64,000 nt of DNA from Pseudomonas oryzae (GCF_900104805.1 NZ_LT629751.1:1283001-1347000); one strand, 5' to 3'; positions 51,507 through 61,196 are shown, numbered from the stretch's first letter. The notes: generated from the sequence alone by a model not told the origin. Numbers and translations: made by a program.

Positions 51507-52685
51507 TCAGCGCTCGATCGCCAGCGCCACGCCCTGACCACCGCCGATGCACAGGGTGGCGAGGCCGCGCCTGGCGTCGCGGCGGAGCAGCTCGTGCAGC
51601 AGGCTGACCAGGATGCGGCAGCCGGAGGCGCCGATCGGGTGGCCGAGGGCGATGGCGCCGCCGTTGACGTTGACCTTGTCGGCGTCCCAGCCCAGCTCCT
51701 GGCCGACCGCCAGCGCCTGGGCGGCGAAGGCTTCGTTGGCTTCGATCAGGTCGAGCTGCGCCAGGCTCCAGCCGGCCTTGTCCAGGCAGCGGCGGGTGGC
51801 GGCCACCGGGCCGATGCCCATGATCGCCGGATCGACCCCGGCATTGGCGTAGGCGGCAATCCGCGCCAGTACCGGCAGGCCGAGGCTGGCGGCCTTTTCG
51901 GCGCTCATCAGCAGCACCGCGGCGGCGCCGTCGTTGAGGGTCGAGGCGTTGCCGGCGGTGACGCTGCCGTCCTTCCTGAATGCCGGCTTGAGCTTGGCCA
52001 GCGCGGCGGCGCTGGTCTCGGCGCGCGGCTGCTCGTCGGTGGCGAAGACCAGCGGCTCGCCCTTGCGCTGCGGGATCGACACCGGGGTGATCTCGTTGGC
52101 GAAGCGCCCGGCCTCGATGGCGGCGCAGGCCTTCTGCTGCGAGGCGGCGGCGAAGGCGTCCTGCTCCTCGCGGCTGATGGCGTACTTCTCCACCAGGTTC
52201 TCGGCGGTGATGCCCATGTGGTAGTCGTGGAAGGCGTCCCACAGGCCGTCGTGGATCATGCTGTCGAGCAGTTGGGCATGGCCCATGCGCAGGCCGGTGC
52301 GCGCCTTGGGCAGCACGTAGGGCGCCAGGCTCATGTTCTCCATGCCGCCGGCGATCACCACCTCGGCGTCGCCGCAGCGGATCGCCTGGGCGGCCAGGTG
52401 CACGGCCTTGAGGCCGGAGCCGCAGACCTTGTTGAGGGTCAGCGCCGGCACCGCATGCGGCAGGCCGGCCTGGATGGCGGCCTGGCGCGCCGGGTTCTGC
52501 CCGGAGCCTGCGGTGAGCACCTGGCCGAGGATTACCTCGTCGACGCTGGCCGGGTCGAGGCCGGTCTTCTCCAGCAGGGCGCGGATCACGACGGCGCCGA
52601 GTTCGGGGGCGGGAATGTTGGCCAGCGCGCCCTGGAAGGCGCCGATGGCGGTACGGGTGGCGGCGACGATGACGACTTCGTGCAT
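51507..52685 (-). CDS. atoB: Acetyl-CoA acetyltransferase (thiolase)
   Basis: Cleaves acetoacetyl-CoA to two acetyl-CoA, the last step of tyrosine and ketone-body breakdown. The 392-residue product has the active cysteine C88 in [12 protein letters not shown], the histidine motif [14 protein letters not shown] and the C-terminal CIGGGQG. It follows the two CoA-transferase genes, which make acetoacetyl-CoA. An ACAACAAGAG stretch lies before the start. The thiolase subtype (degradative or biosynthetic) is judged from context. Confidence 0.92.
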   Translation of the reverse strand: MHEVVIVAATRTAIGAFQGALANIPAPELGAVVIRALLEKTGLDPASVDEVILGQVLTAGSGQNPARQAAIQAGLPHAVPALTLNKVCGSGLKAVHLAAQAIRCGDAEVVIAGGMENMSLAPYVLPKARTGLRMGHAQLLDSMIHDGLWDAFHDYHMGITAENLVEKYAISREEQDAFAAASQQKACAAIEAGRFANEITPVSIPQRKGEPLVFATDEQPRAETSAAALAKLKPAFRKDGSVTAGNASTLNDGAAAVLLMSAEKAASLGLPVLARIAAYANAGVDPAIMGIGPVAATRRCLDKAGWSLAQLDLIEANEAFAAQALAVGQELGWDADKVNVNGGAIALGHPIGASGCRILVSLLHELLRRDARRGLATLCIGGGQGVALAIER

Positions 52686-52696
52686 GGGGTCTTCTC

Positions 52697-52705
52697 TTGT
52701 TGTGA
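52697..52705 (-). promoter_or_regulatory. Possible CA motif before the thiolase gene
   Basis: CACAACAAG on the minus strand, about 12-20 nt before the ATG. An imperfect match to AANAANAA. Confidence 0.35.
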
Positions 52706-52754
52706 TTGCGGATTGCGCTGGCGGACGAGGTGGCGCGCCGCCTGGGCGCTGGAT

Positions 52755-52784
52755 GGTGGGAAATCGCTGCGCGAGTTTCCCACC
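52755..52784. repeat. Palindromic repeat between thiolase and CoA-transferase genes
   Basis: GGTGGGAAA (52755-52763) and TTTCCCACC (52776-52784), 9-bp perfect arms, followed by CTACG. It belongs to the CCCTACG-ending repeats seen at 15.6 and 17.1 kb. Confidence 0.65.
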
Positions 52785-52812
52785 CTACGCCGGTTCGGAG
52801 CCGGAGCGGGCT

Positions 52813-53472
52813 TCAGGCGAACTGCATTTCCGGGACATGCTCCGGGACGATCAGCTTGCCGGCGGTCTTGGCGACGATTTCCTCGACGCTCATCCCCGGC
52901 GCGCGCTCCTTGAGCACGAAGGCGCCGTTCTCGATCTCCAGCCAGGCGAGGTCGGTCAGCACCTTGCGGATGCAGCCGGCGCCGGTCAGCGGCAGGCTGC
53001 AGTACGGCAGCAGCTTGGACTCGCCGTCCTTGGAGGCGTGGGTCATCACCACGATGATGTTGTCCGCGCCGGCCACCAGGTCCATGGCGCCGCCCATGCC
53101 CTTGACCAGCTTGCCGGGGATCATCCACGAGGCGATGTTGCCCTGCACGTCGACCTCGAAGGCGCCGAGCACGGTGAGGTCGACGTGGCCGCCGCGGATC
53201 ATGGCGAAGGATTGCGCGGAGTCGAAGATCGCCGCGCCGGTGCGCGCGGTCACCGTCTGCTTGCCGGCGTTGATCATGTCGGCGTCCAGCTCGTCCTCGC
53301 TGGGGAAGGCGCCCATGCCGAGCAGGCCGTTTTCCGATTGCAGCATCACGTCCATGCCCTCGGGCACGTAGTTGGCCACCAGGGTCGGGATGCCGATGCC
53401 GAGGTTGACGTAGTAGCCGTCCTTCAGCTCGCGCGCCACGCGCTGAGCCATCTGTTCGCGGGTAAGTGCCAT
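52813..53472 (-). CDS. 3-oxoacid CoA-transferase subunit B
   Basis: The beta subunit of succinyl-CoA:acetoacetate (or acetate:acetoacetate) CoA-transferase, 219 residues. The catalytic glutamate is E47 in QSENGLLGMGAFP, and GIGIPTLVANYVP is the family N-terminal phrase. The subunit A gene lies 47 bp upstream. The pair activates the acetoacetate released by FahA. The succinyl-CoA type (ScoB) is favoured by context, AtoA is the alternative. Confidence 0.9.
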   Translation of the reverse strand: MALTREQMAQRVARELKDGYYVNLGIGIPTLVANYVPEGMDVMLQSENGLLGMGAFPSEDELDADMINAGKQTVTARTGAAIFDSAQSFAMIRGGHVDLTVLGAFEVDVQGNIASWMIPGKLVKGMGGAMDLVAGADNIIVVMTHASKDGESKLLPYCSLPLTGAGCIRKVLTDLAWLEIENGAFVLKERAPGMSVEEIVAKTAGKLIVPEHVPEMQFA

Positions 53473-53519
53473 CGCAGGTCTCTCTTGTCAGGTAATCGCG
53501 GGGCGCAGCGGCGCAGGGA

Positions 53520-54218
53520 TCAGCCGCGCACGGTGCGCTTCTCGATGCGCTTCTCGAACGTCCCCTGGATGATCCGGTCGACGTAGATGCCGGGGGTGTG
53601 GATCTGGCTGGGTTCCAGCTCGCCGGGTTCGACGATCTCCTCCACCTCGACCACGGTGATGCGCCCGGCGGTGGCCACCAGCGGGTTGAAGTTCTGCGCG
53701 GTGTGGCGGTAGACCACGTTGCCGAAGTGGTCGGCCTTCCAGCCCTTGACGATGGCGAAGTCGCCGGTGATGGCTTCCTCGAGGATGTAGTGGCGGCCCC
53801 TGATCTCGCGCGCCTCCTTGCCTTCGGCGATCTGGGTGCCGTAGCCGGTGGCGGTGAAGAAGGCCGGGATGCCGGCGCCGCCGGCGCGGATGCGCTCGGC
53901 CAGGGTGCCCTGCGGGGTCAGCTCGACTTCCAGCTCGCCGTTGAGCAGCTGCTGCTCGAACAGCGCGTTCTCGCCGACGTAGGAGGCGATCATCTTGCGG
54001 ATCTGCCGATCCTCCAGCAGCACGCCGAGGCCGAAGCCGTCCACGCCACAGTTGTTGGAGACCACGGTCAGCCCCCTGGTGCCGCGCCGGCGGATTTCCG
54101 CGATCAGGTTTTCCGGAATCCCGCACAGGCCGAAGCCGCCGGAGAGGATGGTCATGTTGTCGGTCAGCCCGGCGAGGGCCTCCTCGTAGCTGCCTACTCG
54201 CTTGTCGAGTCCACTCAT
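53520..54218 (-). CDS. 3-oxoacid CoA-transferase subunit A
   Basis: The alpha subunit, 232 residues from ATG 54218 (GAGG upstream), with [16 protein letters not shown] and [14 protein letters not shown], typical of ScoA/AtoD. First gene of the ScoA-ScoB-AtoB group that sends acetoacetate into acetyl-CoA. A longer start at 54308 lies inside a REP doublet and is rejected. A divergent LysR gene probably controls the group. Confidence 0.9.
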   Translation of the reverse strand: MSGLDKRVGSYEEALAGLTDNMTILSGGFGLCGIPENLIAEIRRRGTRGLTVVSNNCGVDGFGLGVLLEDRQIRKMIASYVGENALFEQQLLNGELEVELTPQGTLAERIRAGGAGIPAFFTATGYGTQIAEGKEAREIRGRHYILEEAITGDFAIVKGWKADHFGNVVYRHTAQNFNPLVATAGRITVVEVEEIVEPGELEPSQIHTPGIYVDRIIQGTFEKRIEKRTVRG

Positions 54219-54292
54219 GCTGGTGCGCCTCTTGTCTTTGTCGATCCGGCAGACCGGCTGCCGGGAAATGCCGGGGCACGCGCACGAAGCCT

Positions 54293-54349
54293 GTAGGGGC
54301 GAATTCATTCGCCCGGGAGGGCCGTGTTGGCGAATGAATTCGCCCCTAC
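54293..54349. repeat. REP doublet, copy 3
   Basis: Inverted copies of GGCGAATGAATTCGCC at 54293-54313 and 54329-54349, 15 nt apart. In the divergent region between the CoA-transferase and LysR genes. Confidence 0.85.
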
Positions 54350-54469
54350 AGCGGACAGGCGTTGAAGCCGTTCATGCACTTGCCCTGGGGCACGTGCCGG
54401 AGAGCTTCACCGCTGGGTGTTGATTTGTTAAGTTTGTTTTTCAAAGCGATTGATTGGAAAAGCAAATCA

Positions 54470-55372
54470 ATGACCGTCAAGCAACTGCGCGCCTTCCTCG
54501 CCGTGGCGCAGAGCCTGAGCTTCGCCCAGGCCTGCGAACGCCTGCACCTGTCGCAGCCGGCGCTGAGCCTGGCGATCAAGAGCCTGGAAGAGAGCCTCGG
54601 CGGACCGCTGCTGGTGCGCACCACGCGCAGCGTCAGCCTGACCCCGGAGGGCGAGACGCTGCTGCCGCTGGCCCAGCGCCTGCTGGCCGACTGGGACAAC
54701 GCCGAGGAGCTGCTGCGCCAGCACTTCACCCTGCAGCTGGGGCGGGTGTCGATCGCCGCCATGCCATCCTTCGCCGCCAACCAGCTGCCCGCCGCGCTGA
54801 GGGTGTTCCGCGACCGCTTTCCCAGGGTGAACGTTGCCGTGCACGACGTGATCAACGAGCAGGTGCTGGACATGGTGCGCAGCCACCGCGTCGAGCTGGG
54901 CATCGGCTTCGAGCCGGAGCCGTCCGACACGCTGGCGTTCACCCCGCTGGGCACCGACCGCTTCGTCGCCGTGCTGCCGGCCGACTCGCCGCTGGCCGGG
55001 CAGGCGCAGGTGAGCTGGGCCGAGCTGCTGCAGCAGGACTTCATCGCCCTGCAGCGCCCGTCGGCCGTGCGCCTGCTGCTGGAGCAGAGCCTGGCGCGCG
55101 AGGGGCGCGCGCTGGCGGTGGCCTTCGAGAGCCATCAGCTGGTGACGGTCGGGCGGATGGTGGCCTGCGGGCTGGGGGTGAGCGCGGTGCCGTCGCTGTG
55201 CATCCGCCAGATGCAGGAGCTGGGCGCGTGCTGCGTGGCGCTGGTCGAGCCGGTCGTCGAACGGCGCATCGGTCTGGTCAGCCCGGCCGAGCGCAAGCTG
55301 TCGAGCGCGGCGCAGGCGCTGCGCGATGTGGTGATGGAGGTTGCGCGGACGAGCACGCCGCAGCTCGGGTAA
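54470..55372 (+). CDS. LysR-family regulator (acetoacetate block)
   Basis: A 300-residue LysR-type regulator from ATG 54470, chosen because the family N-terminus MTVKQLRAFLAVAQSLSFAQ begins here. Helix-turn-helix LHLSQPALSLAIKSLEESLG, then the effector-binding domain (VSIAAMPSFAANQLPAAL). Divergent from the CoA-transferase/thiolase genes, which it probably regulates. A start at 54362 is open but would run through the promoter region. Confidence 0.88.
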   Translation: MTVKQLRAFLAVAQSLSFAQACERLHLSQPALSLAIKSLEESLGGPLLVRTTRSVSLTPEGETLLPLAQRLLADWDNAEELLRQHFTLQLGRVSIAAMPSFAANQLPAALRVFRDRFPRVNVAVHDVINEQVLDMVRSHRVELGIGFEPEPSDTLAFTPLGTDRFVAVLPADSPLAGQAQVSWAELLQQDFIALQRPSAVRLLLEQSLAREGRALAVAFESHQLVTVGRMVACGLGVSAVPSLCIRQMQELGACCVALVEPVVERRIGLVSPAERKLSSAAQALRDVVMEVARTSTPQLG

Positions 55373-55421
55373 AAAGGCGCGGCCGCCGGGGCGACCGCGC
55401 AAGCGCCGGAGAGCAGGACTG

Positions 55422-55645
55422 AAATCCCTCCGGCGTGGAGATGGGGGCGGTGCGCATGGCGCACCCTACGGGGTGTTGCAGGGTGCGCCATGCGTACCAC
55501 GTCCGGCTCGTTGCCGGGCCGGACAGCCCCCGGCGATCAGCGGGCGGGTAGCAGGACTGAAATCCCTCCGGCGTGGCGATGGGGGCGGTGCGCGTGGCGC
55601 CCTACGGGGTGATGCAGGGGGCTCCATGCGCACCGCGTCCGGCGA
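55422..55645. repeat. 128-bp direct duplication with palindromic repeats
   Basis: Two copies beginning AGCAGGACTGAAATCCC at 55422 and 55550. Each contains GGTGCGC...CCCTACGGGGTG; the first also has an inverted GGGTGCGCC word (pair at 55449-55498). The second copy is shorter and has lost bases in the palindrome. It fills the 273-bp gap before fahA; no gene was found. Confidence 0.7.
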
Positions 55646-56950
55646 TCAGCGCGCCGGCAGCAGCACCCCGCGGCATTCGCCGAAGCCGATGGCCGGCTGG
55701 CCCTCGCGGCGGCAGCGGGCGCGCAGGATCACCTCGTCGCCGTCCTCGAGGAAGGTGCGCGTCTCGCCGCTGGCCAGGGTCAGCGGCTGCTTGCCGCCGA
55801 AGGTGCTCTCCAGCAGGCTGCCGAACTGGGTCGGTTCCGGACCGGACAGGGTGCCGGAGCCGAACAGGTCGCCCGGTTGCAGCTTGCAGCCGCCGACGCT
55901 GTGGTGGGCGACCATCTGCGCCACCGTCCAGTACATGTAGCGGGTGTTGCTCAGCGCCAGGCGTTGCGGTGCCAGGCCCTGCTCGCGCATGGCGGCGGTG
56001 AGCAGCAGCACTTCCAGCTCGATGTCGAGGCCGCCGTGGGCCTGGTCCTGCGCATCCAGCAGGTAGGGCAGCGGCTGCGGGTCGCCGGCCGGGCGCGGCG
56101 GCTGGGCGGCGCGGAACGGCTCCAGCGCCTCGGGCATCACCACCCAGGGCGAGACGCTGGTGGCGAAGTTCTTGGCCAGGAACGGGCCGAGCGGCTGGTA
56201 TTCCCAGGCCTGCACGTCGCGCGCCGACCAGTCGTTGAGCAGGCAGAAGCCGGCGACGTGCTCGCCAGCCGCGCCGATGGCGATGGCCTCGCCCATCGCG
56301 TTGCCCTGACCGATCCAGATGCCCAGCTCCAGCTCGTAGTCCAGGCGCTTGCTCGGCCCGAAGCTCGGCGCTTCCTGGCCCGGCGGCAGGGTCTGGCCCT
56401 GCGGGCGGCGCACCGGCGTGCCGGAGACGCACACGGTGGAGGCGCGGCCGTGGTAGCCGATCGGCACGTGCTTGTAGTTGGGCAGCAGCGGGTTGTCCGG
56501 GCGGAACAGCTTGCCGACGTTGTTGGCGTGGTGGATGCCGACGTAGAAGTCGGTGTAGTCGCCGACCTTGGCCGGCAGCTGCAGCTGGCAGTCGGCCATG
56601 GCCGGCAGCAGGGCGTCGCCCTGGGCCTCCATCTGCGCCTGCGCCGGCGAGCCGGCGGCGAGCAGCTCGCTCAGCGCGGCGCGCAGGGCGCGGCGGGCGC
56701 TGGCGCCGAGAGCGAAGAAGGCGTTCAGGCAATCGCCGCTGGCGGCTGCGGCGGCGGCTTGCGCCTCGCCCTCGAACAGCCCGGCATCACAGGCGACCTT
56801 GAGGTCGAGGATGCGCTCGCCGATGGCGACGCCGCCGCGCGGCGCCTGGCCCGGCGGGCTGAAGATGCCCAGCGGCAGGTTCTGCAGCGGGAAGTCGGGG
56901 TGGCCGTTGGCCGAGGAAACCCAGCTGTTGCGGTTGGCTGCATTGCTCAT
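55646..56950 (-). CDS. fahA: Fumarylacetoacetase
   Basis: Hydrolyses fumarylacetoacetate to fumarate and acetoacetate, the last ring-derived step of tyrosine breakdown. 434 residues, usual for the family, with the N-terminal FAH domain (DFPLQNLPLGIFSP), the metal and substrate motifs DFYVGIHHANNVG and GYHGRASTVCVSGTPV, LDYELELGIWIG and CLLNDWSARDVQAWEY. It starts 3 bp after hmgA, so the two are co-transcribed. Confidence 0.95.
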   Translation of the reverse strand: MSNAANRNSWVSSANGHPDFPLQNLPLGIFSPPGQAPRGGVAIGERILDLKVACDAGLFEGEAQAAAAAASGDCLNAFFALGASARRALRAALSELLAAGSPAQAQMEAQGDALLPAMADCQLQLPAKVGDYTDFYVGIHHANNVGKLFRPDNPLLPNYKHVPIGYHGRASTVCVSGTPVRRPQGQTLPPGQEAPSFGPSKRLDYELELGIWIGQGNAMGEAIAIGAAGEHVAGFCLLNDWSARDVQAWEYQPLGPFLAKNFATSVSPWVVMPEALEPFRAAQPPRPAGDPQPLPYLLDAQDQAHGGLDIELEVLLLTAAMREQGLAPQRLALSNTRYMYWTVAQMVAHHSVGGCKLQPGDLFGSGTLSGPEPTQFGSLLESTFGGKQPLTLASGETRTFLEDGDEVILRARCRREGQPAIGFGECRGVLLPAR

Positions 56951-56953
56951 GAA

Positions 56954-58264
56954 TCAGTTCCCCTCCGGGGTGAAAGTCTTGGTGAGTCCGGCCCAGCAGG
57001 CGTCGTATTCGCGTTGCAGCTGCGGGCATTCCAGGGCGAAACGGGTCGGGCGCAGCACCTGGCCGCTCTCGAACATGAAGGCCATGGTGTTGTCGATCTT
57101 GTGCGGCTTGAGCTCGGCGGCGATGGCCTGGGCAGTGGTGGCGTTGTCCGGGCCGTGGGCGCTCATGCAGTTGTGCAGCGAGGCACCGCCGGGCACGAAG
57201 CCCTCGGCCTTGGCGTCGTACACGCCCTGGATCAGGCCCATGAATTCGTTCATCAGGTTGCGGTGGAACCACGGCGGACGGAAGGTGTTCTCGGCCACCA
57301 TCCAGCGCGGCGGGAAGATCACGAAGTCGACGTTGGCCTTGCCGGGGGTGTCGCTCGGCGCGGTCAGCACGGTGAAGATCGACGGATCGGGATGGTCGAA
57401 GCTGACCGTGCCGATCACGTTGAAGCGGCGCAGGTCGTACTTGTAGGGCACCAGGTTGCCGTGCCAGGCGACCACGTCGAGCGGCGAGTGGTCCAGTTCG
57501 GTGGCCCACAGCTCGCCGCAGAACTTCTGTATCAGCGTGGTCGGTGCGTCGCTGTCCTCGTAGCGGGCGACCGGGGCGAGGAAGTCGCGCGGGTTGGCCA
57601 GGCCGTTGCTGCCGATCGGGCCGAGGTCGGGCAGACGCAGGGCGCAGCCGTGGTTCTCGCAGACGTAGCCGCGCGCCGAGTCGTCGAGCAGCTCGACGCG
57701 GAACTTCATGCCGCGCGGGATCACCGCGATCTCCAGCGGCGCGACCTCGAGCAGGCCCAGTTCGGTGGCGATGCGCAGGCGCCCGGACTGCGGGACGATC
57801 AGCAGTTCGCCGTCGGCGTCGAAGAACACCCGTTGCATCGAGGCGCTGGCCGCGTACAGGTAGATGCTGATGCCGCTGCTGACCTCGGCGGGGGCGTTGG
57901 CGGCCAGGGCGACCAGGCCGTCGACGAAGTCGGTCGGCGCCTGCGGGATCTCCAGTGGGCTCCAGCGCAGGCGGTTGGGGTCGACCGGGCCGAGGCCGCC
58001 GCCGGCGATCTGCCGCTCCAGACGCGCGAAGCGGCCGTGGGCGGCGGACGGGCGGATGCGGTACATCCAGGTGCGCCGCGATTCGCTGCGCGGCACGGTG
58101 AAGGCGGTGCCGGACAGCAGCTCGGTGTACAGGCCGTAGGGCACTCGCTGCGGCGAGTTCTGGCCGACCGGCAGGGCGCCAGGCAGCGCCTCGCAGCTGA
58201 ACTCGTTGCCGAAGCCCGCCAGGTAGGCGAGGGCTTCAGGGGAGGGTTGTGCGTGCATAGGCAT
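56954..58264 (-). CDS. hmgA: Homogentisate 1,2-dioxygenase
   Basis: Opens the homogentisate ring to maleylacetoacetate using Fe(II). The 436-residue product has the family N-terminus [19 protein letters not shown] and metal-ligand segments at [15 protein letters not shown] and [16 protein letters not shown]...[12 protein letters not shown]. The start may be ATG 58264 or 58258 (GAG precedes the latter). Upstream lie a CA motif (58276-58283) and a TTTGCGTAAATTAA word shared with the region next to the IclR regulator. First gene of the hmgA-fahA pair. Confidence 0.95.
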   Translation of the reverse strand: MPMHAQPSPEALAYLAGFGNEFSCEALPGALPVGQNSPQRVPYGLYTELLSGTAFTVPRSESRRTWMYRIRPSAAHGRFARLERQIAGGGLGPVDPNRLRWSPLEIPQAPTDFVDGLVALAANAPAEVSSGISIYLYAASASMQRVFFDADGELLIVPQSGRLRIATELGLLEVAPLEIAVIPRGMKFRVELLDDSARGYVCENHGCALRLPDLGPIGSNGLANPRDFLAPVARYEDSDAPTTLIQKFCGELWATELDHSPLDVVAWHGNLVPYKYDLRRFNVIGTVSFDHPDPSIFTVLTAPSDTPGKANVDFVIFPPRWMVAENTFRPPWFHRNLMNEFMGLIQGVYDAKAEGFVPGGASLHNCMSAHGPDNATTAQAIAAELKPHKIDNTMAFMFESGQVLRPTRFALECPQLQREYDACWAGLTKTFTPEGN

Positions 58265-58275
58265 CTCGAATGTTT

Positions 58276-58283
58276 TTGTTATT
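58276..58283 (-). promoter_or_regulatory. CA motif upstream of hmgA
   Basis: AATAACAA on the minus strand, followed by AAACA, 11 nt or more before the start codon. Candidate Hfq/Crc site. Confidence 0.5.
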
Positions 58284-58295
58284 TGCGTAAATTAA
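58282..58295. promoter_or_regulatory. Candidate HmgR operator upstream of hmgA
   Basis: TTTGCGTAAATTAA on the plus strand. The reverse complement of 59134-59147, beside the IclR-type regulator, matches it at 13 of 14 positions. It overlaps the CA motif at its left end. Confidence 0.45.
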
Positions 58296-58365
58296 TTTCG
58301 ATAATCGTAATTATCCGCCGCGAATGGCGTCAAGCGCAGGCCATCGCAGGGGCCATGGCTCTGCT

Positions 58366-58458
58366 GTAGGGGCGAATTCATTCGCCTAGCAGGCCAAAGG
58401 CCTGCGCCTTTGAGGGCTGGGGGTGCTGCGCACCCCTTGGCGAATAAATTCGCCCTAC
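58366..58458. repeat. REP doublet, copy 4 (degraded)
   Basis: GTAGGGGCGAATTCATTCGC at 58366-58386 and an altered inverted copy GGCGAATAAATTCGCCCTAC at 58439-58458, with a 52-nt spacer containing GGCCAAAGGCC and GGGTGCTGCGCACCC hairpins. Between hmgA and the VOC gene. Confidence 0.75.
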
Positions 58459-58499
58459 AGGCCGCGAGATTGGCTTTGGCATCGGCCGCTGCGCCTGCC

Positions 58500-59051
58500 T
58501 TACCGGAACATCTCTTTGTAGCTGCCGTCATGCATCCACGCCGCGTGCTTCGGCGCGCGCTTGGTCTGCGCCCACTCCTCAAGCATGGCCCACTTCACTT
58601 CATCCAGCGCCGCGAGCATCTTCGGCGAGCCGGTGTTGGCGGCCAGCTCCAGGCGGTGGCCGTTGGGGTCGAAGAAGTAGATCGACTGGAACAGCGCGTG
58701 GTCGGTCGGGCCGATGACCTTGATCCCGGCCGCCTGCAGACGCTCCTTGGCCGCCAGCAGCACCTCCATCGACTCGACCTGCAGGGCCAGGTGCTGGGTC
58801 CATACCGGGGTGTTGGGATCGCGGCCCATCTCCGGCTGGGTGGGCAGCTCGAAGAAGGCCAGCACGTTGCCCATGCCGGCATCGAGGAAGATGTGCATGT
58901 ACGGATCGGCCTCGCCGGTCGACGGCACGGCGTCCTCGGCGATCGACAGGATCAGCTTCATGCCCAGGTGCTGTTCGTACCAGCGGGCGGTTTCCAGAGC
59001 GTCCTTGCAGCGGTAGGCCACGTGATGGACTTTCTGCACGATCGGATTCAT
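58500..59051 (-). CDS. VOC-family (glyoxalase/dioxygenase-like) protein
   Basis: A 183-residue vicinal-oxygen-chelate protein: VHHVAYRCKDALETARWYEQHLGM at the N-terminus and HALFQSIYFFDPNGHRLELAA later supply the paired beta-alpha-beta modules and metal ligands (H in VHH, E in LEL). Its position between hmgA and hmgR suggests a role in aromatic catabolism, but the substrate is unknown. ATG 59051 has GGAG upstream. Confidence 0.82.
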   Translation of the reverse strand: MNPIVQKVHHVAYRCKDALETARWYEQHLGMKLILSIAEDAVPSTGEADPYMHIFLDAGMGNVLAFFELPTQPEMGRDPNTPVWTQHLALQVESMEVLLAAKERLQAAGIKVIGPTDHALFQSIYFFDPNGHRLELAANTGSPKMLAALDEVKWAMLEEWAQTKRAPKHAAWMHDGSYKEMFR

Positions 59052-59133
59052 GACGGTCTCCCTTGCTCGATGGTTGCTGCGGCTTGCCGGTTCGGAAGAG
59101 GCCGATGGCGTGCGCGCATTTTGTTATGTGTAA

Positions 59134-59147
59134 TTAACTTACGCAAA
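59134..59147. promoter_or_regulatory. Candidate HmgR operator between the VOC and IclR genes
   Basis: TTAACTTACGCAAA; its complement TTTGCGTAAGTTAA differs by one base from the word upstream of hmgA (58282-58295). In the divergent promoter region. Confidence 0.45.
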
Positions 59148-59215
59148 ACGTAACTCGCGTCTCGGGGAGCGTCAAGCGTAGAATTCGCCATCCATCGCCA
59201 CGCACAGGAAGGACC

Positions 59216-60004
59216 ATGACAAGCGATACCGAGCGCGCCGCGGCGCCGCGGCGGCAGAAGGTGCAGTCCGCCGAGGTCGGCACCGACATCCTCAAGGGCC
59301 TGGCCGAACTGGCGCCGGCCACCTCGCTGTCGCGTCTGGCCGAGCACGTCGGCATGCCGGCGAGCAAGGTGCACCGCTACCTGCAGGCGCTGATCGCCAG
59401 CGGCTTCGCCGAGCAGGACGAGAGCAGCGGCCACTACGGCCTGGGCCGCGAGGCGCTGTTTGTCGGCCTGGCCGCCATCGGCCGCCTGGACGTCACCAAG
59501 GTGGCGCTGCCGCGCCTGGTCGAGCTGCGCGACGCGCTCAACGAGACCTGCTTCCTCGCCGTGTGGGGCAACAAGGGGCCGACCGTGGTGCACGTCGAGC
59601 AGGCGGTGCGCGCGGTGACCGTGGTCACCCAGGTGGGCTCGGTGCTGCCGCTGCTGGGTTCTTCCACCGGCCTGGTGTTCGACGCCTTCCTGCCGGAGGT
59701 GGAGAGCGCCGCGCTGCAGGCTCAGGCCCTGACCGAGCCGGGCGCGCCGACCGCCGCCGAGCTGCAGGCGCTGCGCGCGCAGATCCGCGCGCGCGGGCTG
59801 CACCACGTGCACGGGCTACTGATGTCGGGAGTCAACGCGCTGTCGGCGCCGCTGTTCGCGGCGGGCGGCAAGCTGGTCGGGGTGATCACCGTGGTCGGTA
59901 CCGCGCCGGGTTTCGCCGCCGATCCGCAGGGGAAGCAGGCCGAGCGCCTGCTGGCGGTGGCGCGGGAGATCAGTGCGCGGATGGGCGGGCTCGCGCCGCA
60001 GTAG
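59216..60004 (+). CDS. hmgR: IclR-family regulator, probably HmgR
   Basis: An IclR-type regulator, 262 residues: winged helix-turn-helix (LSRLAEHVGMPASKVHRYLQAL, about 45-66), then the effector-binding domain (DALNETCFLAVWGNKGPTVVHVEQ and SGVNALSAPLFAAGGKLVGVITVVG). In pseudomonads an IclR-family protein, HmgR, represses the homogentisate genes, and this gene sits among them. The symbol is inferred from position. ATG 59216 follows AAGGACC. Confidence 0.85.
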   Translation: MTSDTERAAAPRRQKVQSAEVGTDILKGLAELAPATSLSRLAEHVGMPASKVHRYLQALIASGFAEQDESSGHYGLGREALFVGLAAIGRLDVTKVALPRLVELRDALNETCFLAVWGNKGPTVVHVEQAVRAVTVVTQVGSVLPLLGSSTGLVFDAFLPEVESAALQAQALTEPGAPTAAELQALRAQIRARGLHHVHGLLMSGVNALSAPLFAAGGKLVGVITVVGTAPGFAADPQGKQAERLLAVAREISARMGGLAPQ

Positions 60005-60023
60005 CGCGGGCTGCAAGGAAAAA

Positions 60024-60067
60024 CGGCAACCCGGACGGTGAAAGCTGCCAGGCTGTCCGGGTTGCCG
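60024..60067. terminator. Hairpin between hmgR and hpd
   Basis: CGGCAACCCGGAC (60024-60036) with GTCCGGGTTGCCG (60055-60067), 13-bp perfect arms, 18-nt loop. Serves the convergent hmgR/hpd pair. Confidence 0.7.
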
Positions 60068-60086
60068 TGGAGGGAAACGGTTGGAG

Positions 60087-60110
60087 CCCTCTCCCGCGAG
60101 CGGGAGAGGG
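60087..60110 (-). terminator. Second hairpin downstream of hpd
   Basis: CCCTCTCCCG and CGGGAGAGGG, 10-bp perfect arms around CGAG, 10 bp beyond the hpd stop. Confidence 0.6.
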
Positions 60111-60119
60111 GAAGTGCGT

Positions 60120-61196
60120 TTACTCGGTGCTGAGCACACCGCGACGGATCTGGTCGCGCTCGATCGACTCGAACAGCGCCTTGAAGTTGCCCTCGCCGAA
60201 GCCGCTGTCGCCCTTGCGCTGGATGAACTCGAAGAACACCGGGCCCATCAGGGTTTCGGAGAAGATCTGCAGCAGCAGGCGCTGTTCGCCATTCTCCGCG
60301 GCGCCGTCGAGCAGGATGCCGCGCGATTGCAGCTCCTCGACCGGCTCGCCGTGGCCGGGCAGGCGGCTTTCCAGCATCTCGTAGTAGGTCGCCGGCGGCG
60401 CGGTCATGAAGCGCATGCCCAGGGCCTTGAGGGCGTCCCAGGTCTTGATCAGGTCGTCGGTGAGGAAGGCCACGTGCTGGATACCCTCGCCGTTGAACTG
60501 CATGAGGAACTCCTCGATCTGTCCGGCGCCCTTGGAGGATTCCTCGTTGAGCGGGATGCGGATCAGGCCGTCCGGCGCGGTCATCGCCTTGGAGGTCAGG
60601 CCGGTGTACTCGCCCTTGATGTCGAAGTAGCGGATCTCGCGGAAGTTGAACAGCTTCTCGTAGAAGTCCGCCCAGTAGGCCATGCGCCCGCGGTAGACGT
60701 TGTGGGTGAGGTGGTCGATCAGCTTGAGGCCGGCGCCCTGCGGGTGACGGTCGACCCCCTCGATGAACTCGAAATCGATGTCGTAGATCGAGTTGCCTTC
60801 GCCGAAGCGGTCGATCAGGTAGATCGGCGCACCGCCGATACCCTTGATCGCCGGCAGGCGCAGCTCCATCGGCCCGGTGGGGATGTCGATCGGCTGGGCG
60901 CCCAGTTCGAGGGCGCGGGCGTAGGCCTGGTGCGAGTTCTTCACCCGGAAGGCCATGCCGCAGGCGGACGGGCCGTGTTCGGCGGCGAAGTAGGAGGCGA
61001 GGCTCTTCGGCTCCTTGTTGAGGATCAGGTTGATGTCGCCCTGGCGGTACAGGTCGACGTCCTTCGAACGGTGGGTGGCCACCTTGGTGAAGCCCATCAT
61101 GGCGAAGATGGGTTCCAGGGTGTTCGGCGTCGGGGCGGCGAATTCGATGAACTCGAAGCCCATCAGGCCCATCGGGTTTTCGAACAGATCGGTCAT
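60120..61196 (-). CDS. hpd: 4-hydroxyphenylpyruvate dioxygenase
   Basis: Converts 4-hydroxyphenylpyruvate to homogentisate with Fe(II). 358 residues in two VOC-type halves. Metal-ligand segments [20 protein letters not shown] and [27 protein letters not shown] are all present. The start [20 protein letters not shown] is typical of pseudomonad Hpd. It follows maiA with a small possible ORF between. Confidence 0.95.
   Translation of the reverse strand: MTDLFENPMGLMGFEFIEFAAPTPNTLEPIFAMMGFTKVATHRSKDVDLYRQGDINLILNKEPKSLASYFAAEHGPSACGMAFRVKNSHQAYARALELGAQPIDIPTGPMELRLPAIKGIGGAPIYLIDRFGEGNSIYDIDFEFIEGVDRHPQGAGLKLIDHLTHNVYRGRMAYWADFYEKLFNFREIRYFDIKGEYTGLTSKAMTAPDGLIRIPLNEESSKGAGQIEEFLMQFNGEGIQHVAFLTDDLIKTWDALKALGMRFMTAPPATYYEMLESRLPGHGEPVEELQSRGILLDGAAENGEQRLLLQIFSETLMGPVFFEFIQRKGDSGFGEGNFKALFESIERDQIRRGVLSTE

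Noticed and set aside
52500-52520. Missing thiolase cysteine (GSGQNPARQ)
   Set aside because: The catalytic cysteine is C88 in KVCGSG; the upstream position varies in thiolases.
54219-54240. CA motif before the CoA-transferase subunit A gene
   Set aside because: ACAAAGACAAGAG does not fit AANAANAA well enough.
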